This document shows positions 17,535 through 25,178 of a DNA stretch of 64,000 nt, piece after piece. Both the position numbers and the translations under genes were made by a program. The stretch's first letter is position 1; each line of letters starts with the position of its first letter. The notes under the pieces are model-generated. The model was not told the DNA's origin and ran no database searches. It was given only the letters and a program-made list of their open reading frames with translations. Source of the DNA: Bog-532 sp963805255 (GTDB lineage: Bacteria > Actinomycetota > Actinomycetes > Streptosporangiales > Streptosporangiaceae); assembly GCA_963805255.1 (NCBI GenBank), contig CAWDTK010000015.1, positions 124,001 to 188,000 of the forward strand. Direction: 5' to 3'.

Positions 17535-18614
17535 TCAGGGACGGGTGAGCCAGCCGCGCATGCGTTCCTCGCAGTCGAAGATCTTCGGCACCTCGACGTA
17601 CTCGTCCGGGGTGTGCGCGATCTCCGAGATGCCCGGCCCGTAGTTGACGGCCGGGATGCCGAGATCCGCGAACCGGGCCACGTCGGTCCAGCCGAGCTTG
17701 GCCCGCGGCGCGCCGCCCACGGCCGCGGCGAACGACGCGGCCGGTCCCCGGTCCAGGCCGGGCCGGGCCCCGGGGGCGACGTCGACGATGGTCACGTTCC
17801 AGCCGCCGAATACCTCGCGCAGGTGCCGTTCGGCGGCCGCGATGTCCCGGTCTGGCGCGAACCGGTAGTTCACCGTGACCACGCACCGGTCGGGTATCAC
17901 GTTGCCCGCGACGCCGCCGGTGATGCCGACCGCGTTCAGCCCCTCGTGGTAGACGAGGCCATCCACCTCGGGCTGCCTCGGCTCGTAACGGCGCAGGATG
18001 TCGATGATGCCGCCCGCCTCATGGATGGCGTTGCGGCCGATCCAGGACCGGGCGCTGTGCGCGCGGCGGCCGGACGCGGTTACCTCGGCGCGCATTGTGC
18101 CCTGGCAGCCGCCCTCGATCTCGCATCCGCTGGGCTCCATCAGGACCGCGAAGTCGCCATCGAGCAGCTCGGGGCGGCTCCGGCTGAGCCGGCCCAGCCC
18201 GTTGCGCGCCGCCTCGATCTCCTCGCAGTCGTAGAAGACGTAGGTCACGTCGCGTGCCGGCTCGGGCACGCCGGCCGCCAGCCGCAGCTGCACCGCGACG
18301 CCGGCCTTCATGTCGGTGGTCCCGCAGCCGTAGAGGCGGTCCCGCCCCGACGGCGCGTCGCGCTCGCGGCGGGACGGGAGGTTGGCGGCTATCGGCACCG
18401 TATCGATGTGCCCGGCCAGAACGACCCGTTGCGGGCGGCCCAGCTCGGTGCGGGCCACGATGGAGTTGCCGTCCCGCTGCACGGTCAGGTACGGCAGCGC
18501 GCGCAGCGCGGCTTCGATCACGTCGGCGAGGCGGCCTTCCTCGCCGCTCACCGAGGGGATGTCGACGATGCTCGCGGTGAGCGCGGCCGCGTCGGCGGAC
18601 AGGTCCAGTTCCAC
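17535..18614 (-). CDS. dapE: Succinyl-diaminopimelate desuccinylase (M20 family)
   Basis: DapE hydrolyses N-succinyl-LL-diaminopimelate to LL-diaminopimelate and succinate in lysine and peptidoglycan precursor synthesis. The 359-residue protein has the M20 zinc motifs: LAGHIDTVP (His and Asp), YGCGTTDMKAGVA (bridging Asp), YDCEEIEA (catalytic Glu pair), MEPSGCEIEGGCQG and a late histidine in SEIAHTPDEYVEV. Length and motifs match actinobacterial DapE. The start at 18614 gives the expected MELDLSADAAALTASIVDIPSVSGEE. dapD and dapC lie at 53.8 and 56.1 kb, so the pathway genes are split by about 35 kb that includes two insertion sequences. Confidence 0.95.
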   Translation of the reverse strand: MELDLSADAAALTASIVDIPSVSGEEGRLADVIEAALRALPYLTVQRDGNSIVARTELGRPQRVVLAGHIDTVPIAANLPSRRERDAPSGRDRLYGCGTTDMKAGVAVQLRLAAGVPEPARDVTYVFYDCEEIEAARNGLGRLSRSRPELLDGDFAVLMEPSGCEIEGGCQGTMRAEVTASGRRAHSARSWIGRNAIHEAGGIIDILRRYEPRQPEVDGLVYHEGLNAVGITGGVAGNVIPDRCVVTVNYRFAPDRDIAAAERHLREVFGGWNVTIVDVAPGARPGLDRGPAASFAAAVGGAPRAKLGWTDVARFADLGIPAVNYGPGISEIAHTPDEYVEVPKIFDCEERMRGWLTRP

Positions 18615-18910
18615 CCGCGCAGCCTAACGGCCAGGGCCGGCCAACGGCCACTAGCACCTTAGGCTTGCCAGGACTGGCGCATCGGGGTCGCCCGGCTGCC
18701 CGGGCGCCGCCTGGCCCCGGAGCCAGCACCTGCGGATGTGCCTGCTGGGCAGCGGCAGCGAGGTCTGGTCCGCGCCGGCGGCGCCGATCCAGCAGGCCGC
18801 CGCCTTCGCCTTCGGCGACCCGCCCGAGCTTGCCGAGCGCATCGCGCTCAGCCCCCGGCTGCACCGGGGGTGGCTCGCGGGCGGGCCTGTTCGGCAAAAA
18901 TATGCACTTA
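18615..18910. other. Region between dapE and the insertion sequence; possible gene remnant
   Basis: The 300 bases hold no complete gene. The plus-strand frame around 18736-18890 reads like a protein fragment (FAFGDPPELAERIALSPRLHRGWL) with no good start, and it runs into the insertion sequence. I cannot name a family. It could be a remnant of a gene cut by rearrangement, or chance coding in GC-rich DNA. Confidence 0.3.
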
Positions 18911-20225
18911 GGGCTCCCCGCAAAATTAAGTGGGTTTGTCCGGGATAGTTGTCTACGGTTGTGGTATGAGACAGCTGGCGGTGGATGAGGACCGGTTCGC
19001 CGGAATGCTGGCGGAGGTGCGCCCGCATCTGAATGAGCTGCAGTGGCGGCTGCTGCTGGGGGCGCAGGCGCGGTCGCTGGGCCGGGGCGGGATCAAGCGG
19101 GTGGCGGCGCTGGCCGGGGTTCACCCGGACACGGTGGGCCGCGGGGCGCGGGAACTGGAGGCCGGGATTGAGCCGGATGACAGGGTCCGCCAGGCTGGGG
19201 CGGGGCGGCCCCGGGCGGCGGAGGCGGATCCGGCCCTGGTGCCGGCGTTGAACCGCCTGGTGGATCCGGCCAGCCGCGGTGACCCGGAGTCGCCGCTGCG
19301 GTGGACGACCACGTCGACGGAGAAGCTGGCCGGTGAGCTGGCAGCCGCGGGCCATCCGGTGTCGCCCGACACGGTGGGGCGGCTGCTGAAAGAGGACGGT
19401 TACAGCCTGCAGGGCAACGCCAAGACGGTGGAGGGAAAGCAGCACCCGGACCGGGACGGCCAGTTCCGGCTCATCAATGAGCTGGTGCGGGAGTTCCAGG
19501 CCGCCGGGGAGCCAGTAATCAGCGTGGACACCAAGAAAAAGGAACTGGTCGGCAACTATAAGAACGGCGGGAGGGAGTGGCATCGGCGCGGTGAGCCCGA
19601 GCGGGTGGAGGTGCACGACTTCAAGGGCGACCTGGGGCGGGCCGTCCCCTACGGCGTCTATGACATGAGCGCCAACGCTGGCTGGGTGAACGTCGGCACC
19701 GACGCGGACACCGGGGCGTTCGCCGTCGAGTCGATCCGCCGCTGGTGGCAGAAAACCGGCCGGACCGCCTACCCGCACGCCAGCAGGCTGCTCATCACCG
19801 CCGACGCGGGCGGTTCCAATGGCAGCCGGCTGCGGCTGTGGAAGGTGGAGCTGGCCCGGCTCGCGGAAGAACTCGGCCTGGAGATCAGCGTGTCCCACTT
19901 CCCGCCGGGCACGTCGAAATGGAACCGGATCGAGCACCGGCTCTTCGCCCAGATCTCCATGAACTGGCGCGGCAGGCCGCTGACCAGCCACGAAGTTATC
20001 GTCGAGACGATCGCCGCGACCACCACCACGACCGGGCTGACCGTCCAGGCCGCCCTCGACACCGGCACCTACGAGAAGGGCATCAAGATCCCCGATAAGC
20101 AGATGCAGGATCTGGAGGAGCGCTCGATCAGGCGACACGCTTTCCATGGGGAATGGAACTACTCCCTGCTGCCCGCCCCACGGCCAACACGCCCGACATC
20201 ACGGAAGTAAATCTTCGGAGGGCCC
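18911..20225 (+). mobile_element. ISAzo13-like insertion sequence
   Basis: The element is 1,315 bp with imperfect terminal inverted repeats (left GGGCTCCCCGCAAAATTAAG; right end reversed GGGCCCTCCGAAGATTTACT; 14 of 21 positions match). A 3-bp direct repeat TTA flanks it (18908-18910 and 20226-20228), as expected for a target-site duplication. It contains one transposase gene. The right-hand TTA is the stop codon of the SGNH hydrolase gene, so insertion left that gene intact. Confidence 0.85.
18966..20210 (+). CDS. ISAzo13-family transposase
   Basis: The 414-residue protein matches the ISAzo13/Rhodopirellula-type transposase family. An N-terminal helix-turn-helix region (RGGIKRVAALAGVHPDTVGRG) is followed by a catalytic domain with blocks VISVDTKKKELVGNYKN, LLITADAGGSNGSRLRLWKVEL and SHFPPGTSKWNRIEHRLF. 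The acidic residues in VDT, ADAGG and RIEHR are the likely DDE triad. The frame is complete, so the element may be active. The ATG at 18966 is chosen because the inverted repeat ends just upstream. Confidence 0.92.
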   Translation: MRQLAVDEDRFAGMLAEVRPHLNELQWRLLLGAQARSLGRGGIKRVAALAGVHPDTVGRGARELEAGIEPDDRVRQAGAGRPRAAEADPALVPALNRLVDPASRGDPESPLRWTTTSTEKLAGELAAAGHPVSPDTVGRLLKEDGYSLQGNAKTVEGKQHPDRDGQFRLINELVREFQAAGEPVISVDTKKKELVGNYKNGGREWHRRGEPERVEVHDFKGDLGRAVPYGVYDMSANAGWVNVGTDADTGAFAVESIRRWWQKTGRTAYPHASRLLITADAGGSNGSRLRLWKVELARLAEELGLEISVSHFPPGTSKWNRIEHRLFAQISMNWRGRPLTSHEVIVETIAATTTTTGLTVQAALDTGTYEKGIKIPDKQMQDLEERSIRRHAFHGEWNYSLLPAPRPTRPTSRK

Positions 20226-21176
20226 TTACCCGGACTCGGACGCCCCCGGGCCGTGGAACCCGCCCAGCGCGTCGAGCGGCAGCAGCTCCGGGCGCTTCGG
20301 CGGCACGTCGTCGCCCGACGACCGGCCGGTCAGCCGGCGCCGGACCCACGGCATCGCGTACTCGACGGCCCACCGGGTGTCCTGCCGGCGCGCGTTCATC
20401 CACACCAGGCTGCGGTCGGACGCGCTGCGGGCGCTCTGCAGCCGGATGCGCAGCCGCGTCACGGCCAGGCTGGCCGCGGAGGCTTCGGCGGCGGCGACGG
20501 CGGCCGCACTCGCGACGGGACGAGGAATCTGCCCGGGACGGGGCGCGCCGGGCAGCGGATCTTGCCAGTTCCCGGTGACCGGCACCCCGACCGTCTCGCA
20601 GGCGAACAGCGCGACCCGCTGGTGCCCCTCCGCGGTGAGGTGCAGCCGGTCCGCGCTCCACATCCGCCGGTCGCACAGGACCCGCATGGACCACAGGTCC
20701 ACCAGGTCACACTCCCGGGCGGCCGCGATCGTGCGCAGGTGCATGTTGTACGCGGCGACCTTCCCGCGCACCATCCGGATCACCGGGAAAGCGGACGGGT
20801 CGAACCCCGTGAACAGCAGCACCCGGCAGCCGGCCGCGCGCAGGCTCGCCACGCAGTCGTCGAACACCTCGGCCAGCGCGTCCGGATCGGTGCCCGGCCG
20901 CAGGATGTCGTTGCCGCCCGCGGCGATGCTCACCAGGCCGGGCGCCATCTGGACCGCCCACGGCACCTGCTCGTCCGCCACTTCCCCCAGCAGCTTGCCG
21001 CGCACGGCCAGGTTGGCGTACTGCAGGCCCGGCTGGTAGACCGACAACATGTCCGCGAACCGGTCGGCCCAGCCGCGGAAGCTGCCCCCCGGCAGCCGGT
21101 CGTTCAGTCCCTCGGTGAAGCTGTCACCCAGTGCGGCGAACGAGCCGATTGTCGCGGCCGAAGCACGTCTGTCCAT
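20226..21176 (-). CDS. SGNH/GDSL-type hydrolase
   Basis: The 316-residue esterase-like protein has block I FAALGDSFTEGLND (nucleophile Ser), a Gly of the oxyanion hole in NLAVRGK, block III GGND and block V ADRLHLTAEGHQ (catalytic Asp and His). SGNH hydrolases cleave esters of lipids or sugars. The start is the ATG at 21176; the stop TAA is the right-hand copy of the insertion sequence's target duplication. About 110 residues follow the catalytic domain and lack clear motifs. No signal peptide is seen, so it is probably cytoplasmic. Confidence 0.9.
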   Translation of the reverse strand: MDRRASAATIGSFAALGDSFTEGLNDRLPGGSFRGWADRFADMLSVYQPGLQYANLAVRGKLLGEVADEQVPWAVQMAPGLVSIAAGGNDILRPGTDPDALAEVFDDCVASLRAAGCRVLLFTGFDPSAFPVIRMVRGKVAAYNMHLRTIAAARECDLVDLWSMRVLCDRRMWSADRLHLTAEGHQRVALFACETVGVPVTGNWQDPLPGAPRPGQIPRPVASAAAVAAAEASAASLAVTRLRIRLQSARSASDRSLVWMNARRQDTRWAVEYAMPWVRRRLTGRSSGDDVPPKRPELLPLDALGGFHGPGASESG

Positions 21177-21268
21177 ATCTTCCAATGATGCCAGCCGGTT
21201 TTGATGCCGGGTCAAAGCGGACAGGCGTACGCGGGCGGGGAGGACCGGGGAGCGGGCTCGGAACCGGA

Positions 21269-21378
21269 CGGCCGGCGGCCAAGAGCGGACGGCCGGCGGC
21301 GAAGAGCGGACGGCCAGGCGGCCAAGAGCGGACGGCCTGCGGCCAAGAGCGGACGGCCTGCGGCCAAGAGCGGACGGA
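21269..21378. repeat. About 21-bp tandem repeat, five copies
   Basis: Five units sharing AAGAGCGGACGGCC lie between the SGNH gene and the PQQ-propeller gene, upstream of the latter's start. They are not part of either gene. Confidence 0.85.
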
Positions 21379-21437
21379 GAGCCGGCGCAGAGCGCCCGGG
21401 TGAGGGTGATGGGAGTGACGTGGCTAGGGTGAGGGCA

Positions 21438-22841
21438 ATGACGCGCCTGGCTATGCCGCGATTGGCCGCGGCGGCTGCCCTGATCGCCGGGCTGGCCGCG
21501 TGCAGTTCGGCCGTGGCGGGCGGGCAGTCGACGGGGCCGGCCCCCTCGACCCGCACCGTTCCCGCGGGGGGCGCGGGCGGCGTGGCGTACCCGGCGGCGG
21601 CGTGGGGGCAGTTCGGCAACAGCGCGGTGAAGAGCGGCGTGGCCACGGGCCTCCCGGCGGCGGGGCACCTGTCGGTCGCCTGGCGGGCGGCCCTGGACGG
21701 GGCCGTATACGGCCAGCCACTGGTCGTCGGCAGGCTCGTCATCGCCGCCACCGAGAACGATTCGCTCTACGGACTGAACGAGACCACCGGGAAGGTGGCG
21801 TGGCGCACGCACCTGGGCTCCCCCGTACCCCTGTCCGATCTGCCGTGCGGCAACATCGACCCGCTCGGCATCACCGGCACGCCCGCCTACGACCGGGACA
21901 ACGGGCTCGTCTACGCGCTCGCGGAAATGGCCGGGTACCGGCACGTGCTGTTCGGGCTGTCGGTGTCCAGCGGCGCGGTGAAGGTGGAGCGGGACATCCC
22001 CGCGCCGGACGGCCAGCCGCGGTATGACCAGCAGCGGCCGGCCCTGACGATCGAGGACGGCCGGGTCTACACGACGTTCGGCGGGCTGGACGGTGACTGC
22101 GGGCCGTACGTGGGGTCCGTGGTTGGGGTGCCGGCCTCCGGCGCAGGCGCGCTGGTCTCCTACCGGGTGCCCACCACGAAGGGCGGGGCCATTTGGGGAA
22201 CCGCCGGCCCGGTGACGGGCCCGGGCGGCACGCTCTACGTCAGCTCGGGCAACGGCGCCGCCCACGGTGGCATGTTCGACGGCAGCGACTCGGTGATGGC
22301 GCTGTCCCCTGACCTGAAGCGGACGGGGATATTCGCGCCGGTAACGTGGGGGCAGGACAACGCCAACGACCTGGATCTCGGCTCCACGCAGCCCGCGCTG
22401 CTCTCCAGCGGCACGATGCTCGCCGTCGGGAAGCGCGGGACCGGCTACCTGCTGCGGGCCTCTCATCTCGGCGGGGTGGGGGGCCAGATCGCCTCGGGCT
22501 CCGTGTGCAAGGCGTTCGGTGCGGCGGCGGTCAGCGGCACGACCGTCTACGAGCCGTGCGAGAGCAGCGGGATGAAGGCCGTGAGCACGGCGGGAAACCA
22601 GCTCCGCGTGCTGTGGACCGGACCCGCCGGCGCGTCGGGCTCGCCGGTGCTCGGCGGCGGCGCCGTCTGGGTGAACAACCGGGACTCGGGAACGCTGTAC
22701 GAGCTGAACCCGGCCAATGGCGAGGTGCGCGACTCGGTCGGCCTGGGCGCCACCCTGCCGCACTTCGCGTCGCTGTCGCTGGCCGGGTCGCTGGCGTTCG
22801 CCGGCACGGACGACGGCGTCACCGCCGTGCGGGGGGCCTGA
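21438..22841 (+). CDS. PQQ-binding-like beta-propeller lipoprotein
   Basis: The 467-residue protein starts with a lipoprotein signal: hydrophobic stretch and lipobox LAAC near residue 20. The mature part repeats propeller blades with the WD-like/PQQ signature (SLYGLNETTGKVAWRTHLG, LYVSSGNGAAHGG, LYELNPANGEVRDSVGLG). It probably forms a surface-exposed eight-bladed propeller. Ligands such as quinone or substrate are unknown, and no dehydrogenase active site is seen. The ATG at 21438 has GAGGG just upstream. It is convergent with nothing and followed by a repeat array. Confidence 0.87.
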   Translation: MTRLAMPRLAAAAALIAGLAACSSAVAGGQSTGPAPSTRTVPAGGAGGVAYPAAAWGQFGNSAVKSGVATGLPAAGHLSVAWRAALDGAVYGQPLVVGRLVIAATENDSLYGLNETTGKVAWRTHLGSPVPLSDLPCGNIDPLGITGTPAYDRDNGLVYALAEMAGYRHVLFGLSVSSGAVKVERDIPAPDGQPRYDQQRPALTIEDGRVYTTFGGLDGDCGPYVGSVVGVPASGAGALVSYRVPTTKGGAIWGTAGPVTGPGGTLYVSSGNGAAHGGMFDGSDSVMALSPDLKRTGIFAPVTWGQDNANDLDLGSTQPALLSSGTMLAVGKRGTGYLLRASHLGGVGGQIASGSVCKAFGAAAVSGTTVYEPCESSGMKAVSTAGNQLRVLWTGPAGASGSPVLGGGAVWVNNRDSGTLYELNPANGEVRDSVGLGATLPHFASLSLAGSLAFAGTDDGVTAVRGA

Positions 22842-22865
22842 CCGGCGGGCCCAGGCGTAACGCGG

Positions 22866-23030
22866 GCGCGGGAGCCTGGTGGGCGCGGGAGCCCGGTGGG
22901 CGCGGGAGCCCGGTGGGCGCGGGAGCCCGGTGGGCGCGGGAGCAGCCCGGTGGGCGCGGGAGCAGCCCGGTGGGCGCGGGAGCAGCCCGGTGGGCGCGGG
23001 AGCAGCCCGGTGGGCGCGGGAGCCTGGTGG
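22866..23030. repeat. 17- and 20-bp tandem repeats
   Basis: Four 17-bp units (GGGCGCGGGAGCCCGGT) grade into four 20-bp units (the same with an extra CAG). The array fills most of the 218-base gap between the propeller lipoprotein and the HAD phosphatase. Confidence 0.9.
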
Positions 23031-23059
23031 GGGAGCGACCAGATGGGCAGACTGTTCGC

Positions 23060-23764
23060 ATGACCTCACCGGTGACGTATACCGAATCACCCGCGCCGTC
23101 CTTTCTCTTCGACCTGGACGGTACGCTCATCGACAGCGTGTATCAGCACGTCATCGCCTGGCGGGCGGCGCTCGCCGGGATGGGCATCGATCTGTCTGTG
23201 TGGCGCATTCACCGGCGCATTGGGATGAGCGGTGGGCTGTTCGTTTCGGCGCTGCTGCGCGAGACCGGGCTGTCGCTGTCGCGGGAAGAGATCGAGCGCC
23301 TGCAGCGGGCGCACGCCGACGAATACCGCGCCCAGATGGATTCGGTGCTGCCGCTGCCGGGCTCGGCCGATCTGCTGGCCGCCCTAACCGAACGCGGCGT
23401 CAAATGGGCCATCGCGACCAGCGGGAACGCGGTGACGGCCCGGCCGGCCCTGAAGCTGCTCGGCCTGCCGGAAAACACCCCGATGGTCACCCGCGACCTG
23501 GTGCGCCACGCCAAGCCCGATCCGGATCTGTTCCTGGCCGCCGCCGCGCTGCTGGAGATGGACCTGCACCAGGCGATGGTGGTGGGCGACAGCGTGTGGG
23601 ATCTGCTGGCGGCGCGGCGCGCCGGGGCGCTCGGGGTCGGCCTGATGTCCGGCGGGTACGGCCGGGAGGAACTCGAGCGGGCCGGCGCCTTCCGCGTTTA
23701 CAGCGACCCGGCCGACTTGCTGGCCCGCCTCGACGAACTCGGCGTCCGGGGTTACCTGGACTGA
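23060..23764 (+). CDS. HAD-superfamily hydrolase (phosphoglycolate phosphatase-like)
   Basis: The 234-residue phosphatase has motif I FLFDLDGTLIDS (nucleophile Asp), motif II AIATSGN, the lysine in RHAKPDPDLF and motif IV VVGDSVWDLLAARRAG. A helical cap domain lies between motifs I and II (about residues 30-95). HAD enzymes of this subtype act on small sugar phosphates; the substrate is not predictable. The ATG at 23060 follows the repeat array and opens the conserved SFLFDLDGTL after 13 residues. Confidence 0.93.
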   Translation: MTSPVTYTESPAPSFLFDLDGTLIDSVYQHVIAWRAALAGMGIDLSVWRIHRRIGMSGGLFVSALLRETGLSLSREEIERLQRAHADEYRAQMDSVLPLPGSADLLAALTERGVKWAIATSGNAVTARPALKLLGLPENTPMVTRDLVRHAKPDPDLFLAAAALLEMDLHQAMVVGDSVWDLLAARRAGALGVGLMSGGYGREELERAGAFRVYSDPADLLARLDELGVRGYLD

Positions 23765-23959
23765 CGCCGGGACTGTTCCGGCCGCTGGCGCCGGACTGTT
23801 CCGCTGCTGCCGGGGCCGTTCCGGCCGGCGGCCGGGCCCATATTCCGTGTCCGCGTAATCCCCATGCGGTGTTAGAAGACCGTGAGGAGCGTACCCGCGC
23901 GCGCCAAACGCGAGGTTAGATGGACTAGGTCCCGGTTCGAGAGCAGGAGGCGATTTGCC

Positions 23960-24490
23960 GTGTCCGGGGTACGGCGAGTCTTCGCTGGCGTGCATGGCTC
24001 CCTCGGCAGCCTGCAGGCGCTGCGCTATGCGGCGAATGAGGCCCGGAACCGGGCCGCCCGGCTCGTGCCGGTCATCGCCTGGGTCCCGCCGGGCGGTGAT
24101 CTCGCCGAACGGCGCCAGCCCAATCTCTACCTCCGGAAGATGTGGCGGGACGCGGCTCAGGAACGGCTCTGGGATGCCTTTGACATGGGGCTCGGCGGGC
24201 TGCCCGAGGGCCTGAGCATCGAGGCGCTCGTGGTCCGCGGCCCAGTCGGCGCCGTACTGGTCGAATGCGCCGACGACCCCGACGACCTCCTCGTGATCGG
24301 GACCGGGCGGCGTGGCCTGCGCCGGCTGGCGGGCCGTTCGGCGAGCCGCTACTGCCTCGCCCACGCCCGCTGCCCAGTGATCGCCGTCCCGCCGTCGGCC
24401 CTGATGGAGGAGACAAGTCACGGCCTGCACCGCTGGCCGCGGAAACAGCGCTCGCCGGCCCTCGATCATCCGGAGGCCTGGCTCCGCTGA
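23960..24490 (+). CDS. Universal stress protein (UspA-like)
   Basis: The 176-residue protein opens with the USP beta-strand RRVFAGVHGSLGSLQALRYA and has the glycine-rich nucleotide loop VIGTGRRGLRRLAGRSASRYCLAHARCPVIAVP. The loop between the two glycine pairs is shorter than in classical ATP-binding USPs, so ATP binding is uncertain. The C-terminal 25 residues are an extra tail. The GTG at 23960 has a full AGGAGG site 9 bases upstream, which decides the start. USPs support survival in stress or hypoxia. No operon partners are apparent. Confidence 0.9.
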   Translation: MSGVRRVFAGVHGSLGSLQALRYAANEARNRAARLVPVIAWVPPGGDLAERRQPNLYLRKMWRDAAQERLWDAFDMGLGGLPEGLSIEALVVRGPVGAVLVECADDPDDLLVIGTGRRGLRRLAGRSASRYCLAHARCPVIAVPPSALMEETSHGLHRWPRKQRSPALDHPEAWLR

Positions 24491-24603
24491 ACTCCGGCTG
24501 GCGCGGTGCGGGTGGCCGGGTCCGGCCGTTGCATAATTCTGCCGAACGGCCCCTGGTGATCCGTTTACGACGCTGGGCGTCGTCCCTCCGGTGCGCCCGA
24601 CGC

Positions 24604-24680
24604 GGCGGGCTCCGCAGGCGGCGGCGGGCTCCGCAGGCGGGAGCGGGCTCCGCAGGCGGGAGCGGGCTCCGCAGGCGGCA
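24604..24680. repeat. 19-20-bp tandem repeat, four copies
   Basis: Four units with core GCGGGCTCCGCAGGCGG abut the 3' end of the dehydrogenase remnant, where its normal C-terminus is missing. Confidence 0.85.
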
Positions 24681-24683
24681 CGC

Positions 24684-24972
24684 AGTGGCCCCGCCTGGCC
24701 CGACAGTCTTGGGCTCGGGCACCCGGAATCGCGTCATGCCGGCCATCGCCCCGCCGGTGGTGTGCCGCTGCAGATTCGTGAGGATGCAACCGGGCATGAC
24801 CGCATTAACCGCAATCCCGCTGGCGGCCCAGCGGCGGCTCGCCTCGACGGCGAAGAGCATGCTGGCGGTCTTGGACTGGGCGTGGGCCAGGAACGGGTAG
24901 TACGGCCTGAACGCGAAGCTGATGTCGCCGAAGACGATTGGCGAGGCCAGATGCAGGCTGAGCGGACGGACA
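24684..24972 (-). pseudogene. Remnant of a short-chain dehydrogenase/reductase
   Basis: One frame reads about 95 residues with clear family character: LASPIVFGDISFAFRPY, FLAHAQSKTASMLFAVEASRRWA, GIAVNAVMPGCILTNLQRH. It covers only the middle of an SDR: no N-terminal Rossmann glycine motif and no proper C-terminus. The catalytic YxxxK is degenerate, reading HAQSK where close relatives have Y before xQSK. The end runs into a tandem repeat. This is a decayed gene, not a functional enzyme. Confidence 0.75.
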
Positions 24973-25178
24973 CGACGCGAGCGCCCGCGCCTGCGTCCGC
25001 GTCCGCGGCGGCGGCGAGCACCCGTACAACGCGGTACCGCCGACCACGACAGGCACACCGCCTTCACCAGCCGATTACCCGCTGAGATGATGCGAGGCTG
25101 GCCGAAGTACCTTCCCCCGGTGAGCGCACGCTCGATTGTGCTTCCGGAAATGTCGGTGCCTCGTGGGATGATTCGGTT

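Larger units (their letters stand above)
24491..25178. other. Intergenic region with repeat and dehydrogenase remnant
   Basis: About 690 bases without an intact gene. They contain a 19-20-bp tandem repeat (24604-24680), a fragment of a short-chain dehydrogenase (24684-24972, minus strand) and then 200 bases of otherwise unassigned sequence before the HNH gene at 25179. Confidence 0.55.

Noticed and set aside
20226..23090. A 954-residue minus-strand frame ending in the SGNH hydrolase
   Set aside because: Only the last 316 residues are the hydrolase; the rest overlaps the intact propeller gene and repeat arrays on the other strand.
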